Part shown: positions 27,966-35,628 of the stretch, in pieces | How positions within the stretch are numbered: position 1 is the stretch's first letter | How the letters are laid out: each line of letters begins with the position of its first letter | From: Streptomyces sp. NBC_01353 | Lineage (GTDB): Bacteria > Actinomycetota > Actinomycetes > Streptomycetales > Streptomycetaceae | Assembly: GCF_036237275.1 (NCBI RefSeq) | Contig: NZ_CP108352.1 | Location: forward strand, 2,542,001-2,606,000 | Length of the DNA stretch: 64,000 nucleotides | Reading direction: 5' to 3' | Notes under the pieces: generated by a model | The model's database searches: none | What the model saw: the letters and a program-made list of their open reading frames with translations, nothing else | What the model was told of the DNA's origin: nothing | Translations under genes and position numbers: made by a program

Positions 27966-28234
27966 CAGTCGCCACCACAGTCGTCATGCCCCTCACCGCC
28001 GAGGTCGTCGCGATCTACCAGGCCGGCATCGACGAGGGCAACGCCACCTTCGAGTCCACCGAAGCGGCGGGGATCTGGACGATCCAGTCCAGCATCTTCC
28101 CGGAGAACACGGCCAGTCTCGCGGGCCACAAGCAGGCCGGGTTCCGCGTCATCGGCAGGCGCGAGCGCATCGGCCGCCACCACGGTGTCTGGCGCGACAC
28201 CGCCCTCGTCGAACGCCGCAGCACCGTGGTGTGA
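27962..28234 (+). pseudogene. Internally deleted arsN-like GNAT acetyltransferase
   Basis: Ninety codons. Residues 1-33 resemble the start of ArsN/phosphinothricin-type acetyltransferases (VVAIYQAGIDEGNATFES). Residues 34-90 resemble the end (IWTIQSSIFPENTASLAGHK, then a GFRVIG and WRDTALVERR tail). The roughly 80-90 residues between, which hold the Q/RxxGxG/A acetyl-CoA loop, are absent, yet the frame is open. Catalysis is therefore not expected. It is coupled to arsR by ATGA overlap. Confidence 0.75.
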
Positions 28235-28374
28235 GCGCGGCGGCTCGATGGGCGGGGCGCCCTTCGGGAAGCGTTCGGAGTTCCCGACGAATGGTGTACG
28301 GACGGCCGGTGGCTTTCCCCGAAGGTGGAGCCACGTCGTAGCGGGCGGCGGGTAGGGCGGGGCAGGATCCGGCC

Positions 28375-29190
28375 ATGGCCACGGACAAAGACCTCGTTCC
28401 GACTTCGTCGATGCACTCCGCCCCCTTGGCGTTCGCCGCGGGCGGGGCCGTCGGCGTTCTGGGCGGGATGATCGGCCTGGGCGGCGCGGAGTTCCGTCTG
28501 CCCTTGCTGATCAGTCTGTTCGGCTTCGCCGCGCTCTCAGCCGTCATCCTGAACAAGGCGATGAGCCTCGTGGTGGTCCTGGTCGCGCTGCCCGCCCGTT
28601 TCGCGGCGGTTCCCCCGTCCGAGGTCGCCGGGCACTGGCCGATCGCCCTGAACCTGCTGGCCGGGAGCCTGCTGGGTGCCGGGGCCGGTGCGTCGTGGGC
28701 GGTACGGATGCGGAGCGCCACGCTCTACAAGGTGCTGGCCGCGCTGATGGTGCTCATGGCCGCAGCCGTGGTGACCACTCACAGCACGGCCCTCGGGTCC
28801 CTCGATCTGCCCGTGTGGGCTCAGGTGCCTTGTGGAGTCGTGGCCGGCTTCGGCATCGGAGTGGTCGCGGCGATCATGGGCGTGGCCGGGGGCGAGCTGC
28901 TGATCCCGACGATCGTGCTGCTGTTCGCGGTGGACATCAAAGCGGCAGGAAGCCTGTCGCTGCTGGTCTCACTGCCGACCATGCTGGTGGCTTTCGCCCG
29001 CTACAGCCGCGACGGCAGCTTCGCGGTGCTCGGCGCCAACCTCCACTTCACGATGACCATGATCGGCGGCTCTGTCGCGGGTGCGGTCGTGGGCGGGCTG
29101 CTGCTCGGAGTGATCCCGGATCAAGTGCTGATTCCTGCCCTGGCCGTGATTCTGCTCGTCTCCGCTCTCAAGATCGCCCGGCACGACTGA
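28375..29190 (+). CDS. TauE/SafE-family permease
   Basis: A 271-residue protein with about eight helices in two related halves. Each half carries the family's Gly-rich motif: GGMIGLGGAEFRLPLL in the first and GVAGGELLIPTI in the second. The family exports sulfite or other small organosulfur/organo-anions. Within an arsenic island it might move an arsenic- or thiol-related anion, but this is inference. ATG 28375 follows a GGGGCAGG-type site; the 140 bases upstream hold no gene. Confidence 0.82.
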   Translation: MATDKDLVPTSSMHSAPLAFAAGGAVGVLGGMIGLGGAEFRLPLLISLFGFAALSAVILNKAMSLVVVLVALPARFAAVPPSEVAGHWPIALNLLAGSLLGAGAGASWAVRMRSATLYKVLAALMVLMAAAVVTTHSTALGSLDLPVWAQVPCGVVAGFGIGVVAAIMGVAGGELLIPTIVLLFAVDIKAAGSLSLLVSLPTMLVAFARYSRDGSFAVLGANLHFTMTMIGGSVAGAVVGGLLLGVIPDQVLIPALAVILLVSALKIARHD

Positions 29191-29244
29191 TTCCAGGGAG
29201 GCGCTGCGGGCTCGGCTTGTTCGCAGTCGTTCGCCTTCTCGTTG

Positions 29245-30300
29245 TCAACGCAGGAGTTGAGCGATCCGGCGGGCGGCATCCCGGGCGGGGCGGCCGACGC
29301 CAATGAGGGTGGCGGAGGCGGGGCCAGTCCAGTCGCCATAGCCGAGGAGGTGCAGCCGGGGTTCGGCGAGGGTCTGCGTGCCGTGGGTAGGGATGTGGCC
29401 GCGGGGGCCGCGCAGACCGAGGGGTCCCAGATGGGACAAGGCTGGGCGGAAGCCGGTGCACCAGATGATCGCGTCTGCGTCGGCGTGCGTTCCGTCGGCC
29501 CACTCCACGCCCGTCGAGGTGAGACGGGTGAACATCGGCTGGGCCTTCAGGCGTCCGGCGTCACGGGCTTCACGGACGGGCGGTACGGCGACGATGTCGT
29601 CGAGCGAGGCGACACCCCCGGTGTCGGTGCGGCCCTCGTCCAGGGCGCGGCGGCGCGCGGTGGCATGGTCGAACAGGGCCCGGCCGTCGATGTCGTCGGC
29701 GAGGTAGCGCGGTTCGCGCAGGGTCACCCAGGTGAGGTCGGTGCCGTGGGCGAGGTCGGCGGCGATCTGTGCGCCGGAGTTGCCACCCCCCACCACCACG
29801 ACCTTCTGGCCCGCGAGGTCGGACGCACTGCGGTACTCCACGGTGTGGAGCTGATCGCCCTGGAACTCCGTACGGCCGGGGACGGCGGGAACGAAGGGGC
29901 GCCACCAGGTGCCGGTGGCGCTGATGACGGCGCGGGCGCTCCACGCGCCCGAGTCGGTCTCCACACGGAGGAGTTCGCCGTCGCGATGGACACCCACGGC
30001 ACGGACGGGCCGGTGAACGGGGAGTTCGTACCGCTGCTCGTAGTCGGTGAGGTACGCGACGACATGCGCCGCGTCCGGGTACGTCTCCCCAGGCTGGGGC
30101 GGCATGAGTCGGCCCGGAAGCGAGGAGTACGCGGCCGGGGAGAACAGATGCAGCGAGTCCCATGTGTGCTGCCAGGCTCCGCCCGGTTCGGCCTGGGCGT
30201 CGAAGATGACGAAGTCCAGGCCGAGGCGGCGCAGGTGGTAGCCGGCGGCGAGCCCTGCTTGGCCGCCGCCGATCACCACCACGTCCGTCCGCCGGGTCAT
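29245..30300 (-). CDS. arsO: ArsO-like flavin-dependent monooxygenase
   Basis: A 351-residue flavoprotein of the compact ArsO/FMO type. Motifs are GGGQAGLAAGYHLRR (FAD), the flavin-binding GGAWQHTWDSLHLFSP, the NADP Rossmann VVVGGGNSGAQIAADLA and WCTGFRP. It is coupled to the aquaporin gene upstream by an ATGA overlap, as in other actinobacterial ars operons. The substrate is unproven. It differs in length and motifs from the 458-residue paralogue at 25957. Confidence 0.85.
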   Translation of the reverse strand: MTRRTDVVVIGGGQAGLAAGYHLRRLGLDFVIFDAQAEPGGAWQHTWDSLHLFSPAAYSSLPGRLMPPQPGETYPDAAHVVAYLTDYEQRYELPVHRPVRAVGVHRDGELLRVETDSGAWSARAVISATGTWWRPFVPAVPGRTEFQGDQLHTVEYRSASDLAGQKVVVVGGGNSGAQIAADLAHGTDLTWVTLREPRYLADDIDGRALFDHATARRRALDEGRTDTGGVASLDDIVAVPPVREARDAGRLKAQPMFTRLTSTGVEWADGTHADADAIIWCTGFRPALSHLGPLGLRGPRGHIPTHGTQTLAEPRLHLLGYGDWTGPASATLIGVGRPARDAARRIAQLLR

Positions 30301-31091
30301 GCGGCGGGCGTCCCGCTGTCCGTCCTGCCGCGCATGAAGATGACGGCGACCAGCGCCAGGCCCACCACCGTGCCGACGAGCTGCATGGCGATGAAACCGG
30401 GGACGGAGGCGGGGGCGATACCGGCGAAGGTGTCGGTGAACGCGCGCCCGATCGTCACGGCCGGATTCGCGAAGGAGGTGGAGGAGGTGAACCAGTAGGC
30501 GGCACCGATGTACGAGGCGACGGCGACGGGGGCGAAGCGGAGCCGGTCGGTACGGGCGAGCCCGAAGATGAGCAGGATCAGACCGGCGGTGGCGACCACC
30601 TCACCGAGGAGCAGGTTCCCGGCGGAGCGATCGTGGGTGGACCACTTCACCAGCGGCTCGCCGAACATCGCGTCCGCCAGGATCGCGCCCAGAACCGCGC
30701 CGACGATCTGGGAGGGCACGTAGACGGCGAGTTCGCGGGCGTTGACGCCGGCTCCCCCGCGGCGGGCGGTCCACCACTCGGCCAGGGTGACGGCGGGGTT
30801 GAAGTGGGCACCCGAGACCGGGCCGAGCAGCGCGATGAGGATCCCGAGGCCGAAGACGGTGGCCGTGGAGTTGGCCAGCAACTGCAGGGCCACGTCGTCG
30901 GTGAGGTCGGTGGCCTGGATGCCGGAGCCGACGACGATCGCCACGAGGGCGGCGGTGCCGACGAGCTCGGCGGCGGCGCGGGCGATCAGCGGGGTGCGGG
31001 GTGGGGTGGCGCCGGGGGCGGGTTGTGGCGCGTCGGCGGCTATGGCGGACTCCGCTGCGGGGGCGGTGCCGACGGGCTCGGTGGCGGTCAA
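30297..31091 (-). CDS. aqpS: Aquaporin/MIP-family channel, probable arsenite channel (AqpS-like)
   Basis: A 264-residue six-helix channel with both selectivity boxes: HFNPAVTL and FANPAVTIGR. An extra Ala/Pro-rich N-terminal arm of about 35 residues precedes helix 1. It sits between an arsR and an arsO gene. In Sinorhizobium an aquaporin in the same setting lets As(III), made by arsenate reductase, leave down its gradient. No ArsB or Acr3 pump occurs in the island, which fits that role. Confidence 0.85.
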   Translation of the reverse strand: MTATEPVGTAPAAESAIAADAPQPAPGATPPRTPLIARAAAELVGTAALVAIVVGSGIQATDLTDDVALQLLANSTATVFGLGILIALLGPVSGAHFNPAVTLAEWWTARRGGAGVNARELAVYVPSQIVGAVLGAILADAMFGEPLVKWSTHDRSAGNLLLGEVVATAGLILLIFGLARTDRLRFAPVAVASYIGAAYWFTSSTSFANPAVTIGRAFTDTFAGIAPASVPGFIAMQLVGTVVGLALVAVIFMRGRTDSGTPAA

Positions 31092-31131
31092 GGCAGGTTC
31101 TCCTGGGGCAGGTGAGGAGGAGCGCGGAGGA

Positions 31132-31446
31132 CTACGGGCAGGACCGCTTGAGGTTCGCTTCGGCAGTGGCGCGCGCGGTCTGTGCGAGGTCGGCGAACTG
31201 ACCGGCGAGCGAGTCGATGACGTCCGGGCGCAGGCGGTAGTAGGTGAACCGCCCGCAGGGCTCTGTCTCCACGACCCCGGCTTCGCGCAGCACCTTCAGG
31301 TGGTTGGAGAGATTCGTCTGTCTGGCACCCGTCTCCTCCACGAGGTGGGTGGTGCAGAGCGTCTCGCGGGCGAGGAGGGTCACGATCTGGAGCCTGAGCG
31401 GGTCGGCCAGAACCCGGAGCAGATCAGTGTCGACTGACGTCATCAT
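31132..31446 (-). CDS. arsR: ArsR-family repressor (second copy)
   Basis: A 104-residue ArsR/SmtB repressor. The recognition helix is TGARQTNLSNHLKVLREAG. Cysteines at C31 (RETLCTTHLVE), C64 (TEPCGRF) and C103 differ from the copy at 27603, so the two probably arose separately and may sense metalloid through different sites. It heads the operon arsR-aqpS-arsO and is divergent from the arsenate reductases. Two ATGs in a row (31446, 31443) could start it. Confidence 0.88.
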   Translation of the reverse strand: MMTSVDTDLLRVLADPLRLQIVTLLARETLCTTHLVEETGARQTNLSNHLKVLREAGVVETEPCGRFTYYRLRPDVIDSLAGQFADLAQTARATAEANLKRSCP

Positions 31447-31456
31447 GGGCTGATAC

Positions 31457-31502
31457 TGTCACATCAGCTGGGGCTGACACCAGTCCGGGCTGACCATATT
31501 GG
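31457..31502. promoter_or_regulatory. Divergent ars promoter with operator-like dyads
   Basis: The 76-base space between arsR and the first arsC holds TGTCA...TGACA (31457-31461, 31475-31479) and TCAGC-N4-GCTGA (31464-31477). A possible plus-strand promoter has CTGACA (31474-31479), 17 bases, then TATTGG (31497-31502). The dyads overlap its -35, which would allow repression by the adjacent ArsR. Confidence 0.45.
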
Positions 31503-31522
31503 CTCCTTTGAACGGGAATGCC

Positions 31523-32167
31523 ATGCCCACGTCCTCATCGCCCTCCCTGCCGGACGAACGCCTGGCCGCGGGGGCGGCCCGTCTCGCCTCCCGGTACGCC
31601 GGCCACTTCGCGCCGGAGACCGTGCTGGGCCTGCTCGCCGACTCGTACACGCGACTCGCCGAGCAAGCCCGCATCCACTCCCACCTGGTCGTGCTCGCCG
31701 AGCGACTGACCGCGGAGCGCCTGGACGCCCTCGCCCACACCCAGGGGCTGACAAGTGGCGACCGGCCGCGCGTGCTGTTCGTCTGCAGCCAGAACGCCGG
31801 CCGCTCGCAGATGGCCGCTGCCCTCCTCGCCCACCGGGCAGGAGAGCACGTCACCGTCTCCTCCGCCGGTACCCACCCCGCGCACGAGGTGGAGCCGTTC
31901 ATCGTCCAAGCGCTCACGGAAGCAGGCGTAGAGATGAGCGGAGATCCGGAGGGCGCGTATCCCAAGCCGCTGACGGAGGAAGTGGTCCAGGCGGCCGACA
32001 TCGTCATCACGATGGGCTGCGGGGATGCCTGCCCGGTGGTTCCAGGCCGCCGCTACCTCGACTGGCCCGTCGCCGACCCCGACGGTGCGCCCATCGCTGT
32101 CGTCCGCGACATCCGGGACGCGATCGACGCCCACATCACCGAACTGCTCAGCCGGCTCGCTCTCTGA
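31523..32167 (+). CDS. arsC: Arsenate reductase (LMW-phosphatase fold) with N-terminal helical domain
   Basis: A 214-residue protein. Residues 82-214 are an ArsC/arsenate-mycothiol transferase domain: P-loop VCSQNAGRS with C88 and R94 (CX5R), then MGCGDACPV and DWPVADPDG. Residues 1-78 are predicted helical, resembling the three-helix dimerisation domain found on some actinobacterial reductases. The reaction would reduce As(V) with mycothiol as co-thiol. ATG 31523 lies about 20 bases after the proposed promoter. Confidence 0.88.
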   Translation: MPTSSSPSLPDERLAAGAARLASRYAGHFAPETVLGLLADSYTRLAEQARIHSHLVVLAERLTAERLDALAHTQGLTSGDRPRVLFVCSQNAGRSQMAAALLAHRAGEHVTVSSAGTHPAHEVEPFIVQALTEAGVEMSGDPEGAYPKPLTEEVVQAADIVITMGCGDACPVVPGRRYLDWPVADPDGAPIAVVRDIRDAIDAHITELLSRLAL

Positions 32168-32212
32168 GTTCCCACGTCCCCACCGCAGTTGACTCACCCC
32201 TAGGAAGAACTG

Positions 32213-32632
32213 ATGTCCTCCACTCCTGCCGCCTCCGTGCTCTTCGTCTGCGTCCACAACGCCGGCCGCTCCCAGATGGCGGCCGGGTTCCTGCGCCACC
32301 TCGCCGGTGACCGGGTCGAGGTCCGCTCCGCCGGCTCCATCCCGGGTGACCAGGTCAACCCCTCTGCGGTCGCCGCCATGGCCGAACTGGGCATCGACAT
32401 CTCCGACCAGAAGCCGAAGGTGCTGACCACCGAGGCTGTTCAGGCGTCGGACTACGTCATCACCATGGGCTGCGGCGACGCCTGCCCGATCTTCCCCGGC
32501 AAGAAGTACCTCGACTGGGCCCTGGAGGACCCGGCCGGCCAGGGCGTGGAGGCCGTCCGTCCGATCCGCGACGAGATCAAGGTCCTCATCGAGGGCCTGA
32601 TCGCCGAGATCGACGCGAAGCAGGAGGCGTGA
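32213..32632 (+). CDS. arsC: Arsenate reductase / arsenate-mycothiol transferase, single domain
   Basis: A 139-residue LMW-phosphatase-type ArsC. The CX5R loop is CVHNAGR (C13, R19), followed by [10 protein letters not shown] and the DWALEDPAG general-acid loop. It follows the two-domain ArsC by 45 bases with AGGAAG before its ATG, and overlaps the thioredoxin reductase stub by GTGA. The pair of reductases may differ in co-thiol or partner. Confidence 0.9.
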   Translation: MSSTPAASVLFVCVHNAGRSQMAAGFLRHLAGDRVEVRSAGSIPGDQVNPSAVAAMAELGIDISDQKPKVLTTEAVQASDYVITMGCGDACPIFPGKKYLDWALEDPAGQGVEAVRPIRDEIKVLIEGLIAEIDAKQEA

Positions 32633-32841
32633 CCGAAGTGACCGACCCGACCGCCGCCACCGGCGACGACGTACGCAACGTCATCGTCATAGGCTCCGGC
32701 CCCGCCGCCGGTGACGTCGTCGACCACACCTACCGCCAGGCCATTACGGCCGCCGCCAGCGGCTGCGCCGCAGCCCTCGACACCGAGCGCCACCTTGCCG
32801 CACTGGCCTCGCACGCCGAACCTGTCGGCGTCTCCGCCTGA
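32629..32841 (+). pseudogene. Internally deleted thioredoxin reductase (arsT/trxB stub)
   Basis: Seventy codons. Residues 17-26 are the FAD motif start [10 protein letters not shown]. Residues 27-57 are the C-terminal FAD-closing segment [16 protein letters not shown] plus [16 protein letters not shown]. The roughly 250 residues between, including the CxxC redox site and the NADPH domain, are missing, and the frame is preserved. It cannot be a working reductase. In other Streptomyces ars operons an intact arsT follows arsC, which this gene evidently once was. Confidence 0.8.
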
Positions 32842-32904
32842 TCCAGGGGCGGGCAGGATCCGGCGTGCCGTGGCCGCAGGCACGCCGTGACCCGGTGGCG
32901 GTGT

Positions 32905-33279
32905 TCAGGCGGGCATCCGGTCGCCCGGCCGGTTGGCGCGGCGGCAGCGGGTCAGCGTCCGGCGGCCGAGGAGCACGGCGCCCAGGCCCAGCGGGATGGC
33001 CACGATGGCGCCAATGAGTCCGTTGCCGGTGCCGGGACCGCCACTGGAGGTGGCCGCGTGCAGCACCGCGAGGACCGTGCCGGCCATCCCCACCACGATG
33101 GCCGACATCCCGCCGGTGCGCGCGTTGCCCGTGCTGATCCGGCCGCCGACGCGGGCCAGGGCGAGCCAGCCGATAACCAGGCCGAGCAGCCCCACCCCGA
33201 GGGCCAAGTTGGCCCCGGTCCGCCCGTCGCCGATGATCCCGCCCTCGACGGCCACCATCAGCGCTACTGAAGCACTCAT
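32905..33279 (-). CDS. DUF6223-like small membrane protein
   Basis: A 124-residue protein with three hydrophobic helices. The loop GGRISTGNARTGGMSAIVVG and later GTGNGLIGAIVA recur as paired GTGN/TGNAR motifs typical of this Streptomyces family. Function is unknown. A strong GGAGGAGAG lies before ATG 33279. It is divergent from the two-component system at 33509. Confidence 0.7.
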   Translation of the reverse strand: MSASVALMVAVEGGIIGDGRTGANLALGVGLLGLVIGWLALARVGGRISTGNARTGGMSAIVVGMAGTVLAVLHAATSSGGPGTGNGLIGAIVAIPLGLGAVLLGRRTLTRCRRANRPGDRMPA

Positions 33280-33508
33280 ATCGCTCTCCTCCTTCTCCGT
33301 AGCTGATTGCGAGGTCCCATGCGCCTTGAGCATGCGCCCCGGATCCCCTGCCGGTCGTCCAGCAGATGCAGGCACTTCCCACTGCCACCGCTGCGGCATC
33401 CGGATACTGCGGACGCGGCAGGCAGCGCGCGGGTACCGCACCTGCGGTAGCCAGCCGCTCGTCCATGAGCCGGATTCGCCCACCACCGCATCCGGTTACG
33501 GTGCACCC

Positions 33509-34636
33509 ATGAACAAAGGGCGGTTCACTGTCCCGGCCGGGGTCACCGACTGGGCGATCGCCGTGGGCGTGGCGGCGCTGCTGCTGGGCACCGGGCTGTC
33601 CGGGCCACACCCGGCCGGGAGCCGCGAGCTGTTCGGCTCCGTGCTGCTGGCGGCCGGCGGGCTGGCGCTGGCCGCGCGCCGCCGGGTGCCGCTCGTGGTC
33701 CTGGCCGTCACCGCGCTGTGCGCGGTGGGCTACCTGGCAGCCGGGTTCGAGGTGCTCGCCGTCTCGTACCTGGTCGCGGTCTACAGCGCCGTACGCGTCG
33801 GGCACCGCGCCGTCACACTGGCCGCATCCGTGATCCTGCTGGCCGTGCTCCACCTCACCGCCCTGGCCTTCCATGACGCTCCCGTACGCGAGGTCGTGAC
33901 ACAGGCCCGGAGCACCCTGGAGATCGCCTGGCTGATCGCCGCCTTCGCCGCCGGGGAGGCAGTGCGGCAGGCCGAACGACGAGCGGACGAAGCCGAACGC
34001 ACCCGCGAGGAGACCGGGCGCCGCCGGGCCGACGAGGAGCGACTGCGCATCGCGCGGGAGCTGCACGACTCGCTCACCCACCAGATCTCGGTCATCAAGG
34101 TGCAGTCCGAGGTCGCCGTCCACGTGGCCCGACGCCGCGGCGAGCAGGTGCCAGAGGCCCTGTTGGCGATCCAGGAAGCCGGCCGGGAAGCGAGCCTGGA
34201 GCTGCGCGCGACCCTTGAGGCGCTCCGCGACGACGACACCACCCCGCCGCACGGACTCGACCACATCCCCGACCTGGTGAAACGGTTCCAGACGACCGGC
34301 CTGGAGACGACGCTGACGATCGAAGGACCTCCTCACGCCGTACCGGCCGCGGTGGGCCGTACCGCTTACCGGATCGTTCAGGAGTCGCTCACCAACGTCT
34401 CCCGACACGCCGCCGCCACCACCGCCTCGGTGCTGATCGACTACCGGCCGGACGCCCTCGCCGTCCGCGTCGACGACAACGGCAAGGCCACGCCGGACAC
34501 CGCGCCGACGCCCGGCCTCGGGCTGCTCGGCATGCGCGAACGCGTCACGGCCCTGGGCGGCCGACTGCGCACCGAGCCGCGTAGCGCAGGCGGCTTCACC
34601 GTCCAGGCCGAACTCCCCACGAACGGAGCGTCGTGA
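33509..34636 (+). CDS. Sensor histidine kinase (HisKA_3 type)
   Basis: A 375-residue kinase with four to five N-terminal helices (about 10-150), a charged coiled-coil (150-180, RRADEAERTREETGRRR), phosphoacceptor H186 in RIARELHDSLTHQISVIK and a HATPase domain (VQESLTNVSRHA, GLGLLGMRERV). It overlaps its regulator by GTGA. The ATG at 33509 is chosen because sequence before it has no membrane helix or ribosome site. Confidence 0.88.
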   Translation: MNKGRFTVPAGVTDWAIAVGVAALLLGTGLSGPHPAGSRELFGSVLLAAGGLALAARRRVPLVVLAVTALCAVGYLAAGFEVLAVSYLVAVYSAVRVGHRAVTLAASVILLAVLHLTALAFHDAPVREVVTQARSTLEIAWLIAAFAAGEAVRQAERRADEAERTREETGRRRADEERLRIARELHDSLTHQISVIKVQSEVAVHVARRRGEQVPEALLAIQEAGREASLELRATLEALRDDDTTPPHGLDHIPDLVKRFQTTGLETTLTIEGPPHAVPAAVGRTAYRIVQESLTNVSRHAAATTASVLIDYRPDALAVRVDDNGKATPDTAPTPGLGLLGMRERVTALGGRLRTEPRSAGGFTVQAELPTNGAS

Positions 34637-35295
34637 TCCGTGTCCTGCTGGTCGACGACCAGCCGCTCATCCGCAGCGGCTTCCGCGCGCTGCTCGACCT
34701 CGAAGACGACATCGAGGTGGTGGCCGAGGCCGCCGACGGCGAAGAGGGCTTGGCCCTCGTCAAGGAGCAGTTGCCCGACGTCGCGCTCATTGACATCCAG
34801 ATGCCGGTCATGGACGGCATCGAAGCGACCCGGCGCATCGCCGCGGACCCGGCTCTGGCCGGCGTACACGTCGTCATGCTGACCAACTACGGCATGGACG
34901 AGTACGTCTTGGACGCGCTGCGCGCCGGCGCCGCCGGCTTCCTCGTCAAGGACATCCTGCCGGAGGACTTCCTGCACGCCGTACGCGTCGCCGCCCGCGG
35001 CGACGCCCTGCTCGCGCCCACGATCACCCGGAAGCTCATCGACCGGTATGTCACCCAGCCGCCGCCCGCCCGCGCCGGGAACGGGCTGGAGGAGCTGACC
35101 AACCGTGAAAGCGAGGCGGTCGCCCTGGCCGCACAGGGCCTGTCCAACGACGAGATCGCCGACCACATGGTCATCAGCCCGCTGACCGCCAAGACCCACA
35201 TCAACCGGGCCATGGCAAAGCTCCACGCCCGCGACCGCGCCCAGCTCGTGGTCCTTGCCTACGAATCCGGCCTGGTGACCCCGCGCGCCTCCTAA
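34633..35295 (+). CDS. LuxR/NarL-family response regulator
   Basis: A 220-residue regulator. Receiver with D8/D9, phosphoacceptor D54 (LIDIQMP) and K104-type lysine (GFLVKDI). The C-terminal HTH (LTNRESEAVALAAQGLSNDE, then AKTHINRAMAKL) is complete. It is coupled to the kinase and convergent with a PadR-family gene. The target genes are unknown; the adjacent DUF6223 protein and PadR gene are candidates. Confidence 0.9.
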   Translation: MIRVLLVDDQPLIRSGFRALLDLEDDIEVVAEAADGEEGLALVKEQLPDVALIDIQMPVMDGIEATRRIAADPALAGVHVVMLTNYGMDEYVLDALRAGAAGFLVKDILPEDFLHAVRVAARGDALLAPTITRKLIDRYVTQPPPARAGNGLEELTNRESEAVALAAQGLSNDEIADHMVISPLTAKTHINRAMAKLHARDRAQLVVLAYESGLVTPRAS

Positions 35296-35322
35296 CCCGC
35301 GCGCCGTTGACCGGCCAGTGCG

Positions 35323-35628
35323 CCATGGCGTCTCGTCCCCCAGGACCTCACGGGCCAGCTCCTTCGGCGCCCGCCGGTCCTCCGCCAGAGCCGTCTTCCC
35401 GGCCTCGGTCGCCCAATAGACGCGCCGGGTACGGCTGTCTACCACCCGCTGCTCTGAGACCAGCAGTCCGTCGGCCTGCAGCCGGTGCAACGTCGGGTAC
35501 AGCGTGCCGGGACTGATCTGATAGCCGTGGGAGGCCAACTCCTCGGTCATCCACGCACCGTGGATCTCCTCCTCGGCCGCGCGATGCAGGATGTGCAGCC
35601 GCACTGCACCCCGCTGGAACTCCCTCAC
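35323..35628 (-). CDS. PadR-family transcriptional regulator lacking its expected stop
   Basis: About 101 residues from GTG 35628 (preceded by GGAGGTGG) match PadR winged helices: FQRGAVRLHILHRAAEEEIH, GAWMTEELASHGYQISPGTL, YPTLHRLQADGLLVSEQRVV and REVLGDETP at the end. At 35323-35325 the next codon is TGG where a stop would fit. The frame then stays open to 34441, antisense through the response regulator gene, giving a tail of about 290 extra residues. I report only the recognisable part. PadR proteins are ligand-responsive repressors. Confidence 0.65.

Noticed and set aside
33370-33450. Possible zinc ribbon (CHRCG...RTCG) before the second histidine kinase
   Set aside because: The frame has no independent start or stop and lacks the fourth cysteine; it is in frame with, and upstream of, the kinase start and probably chance.
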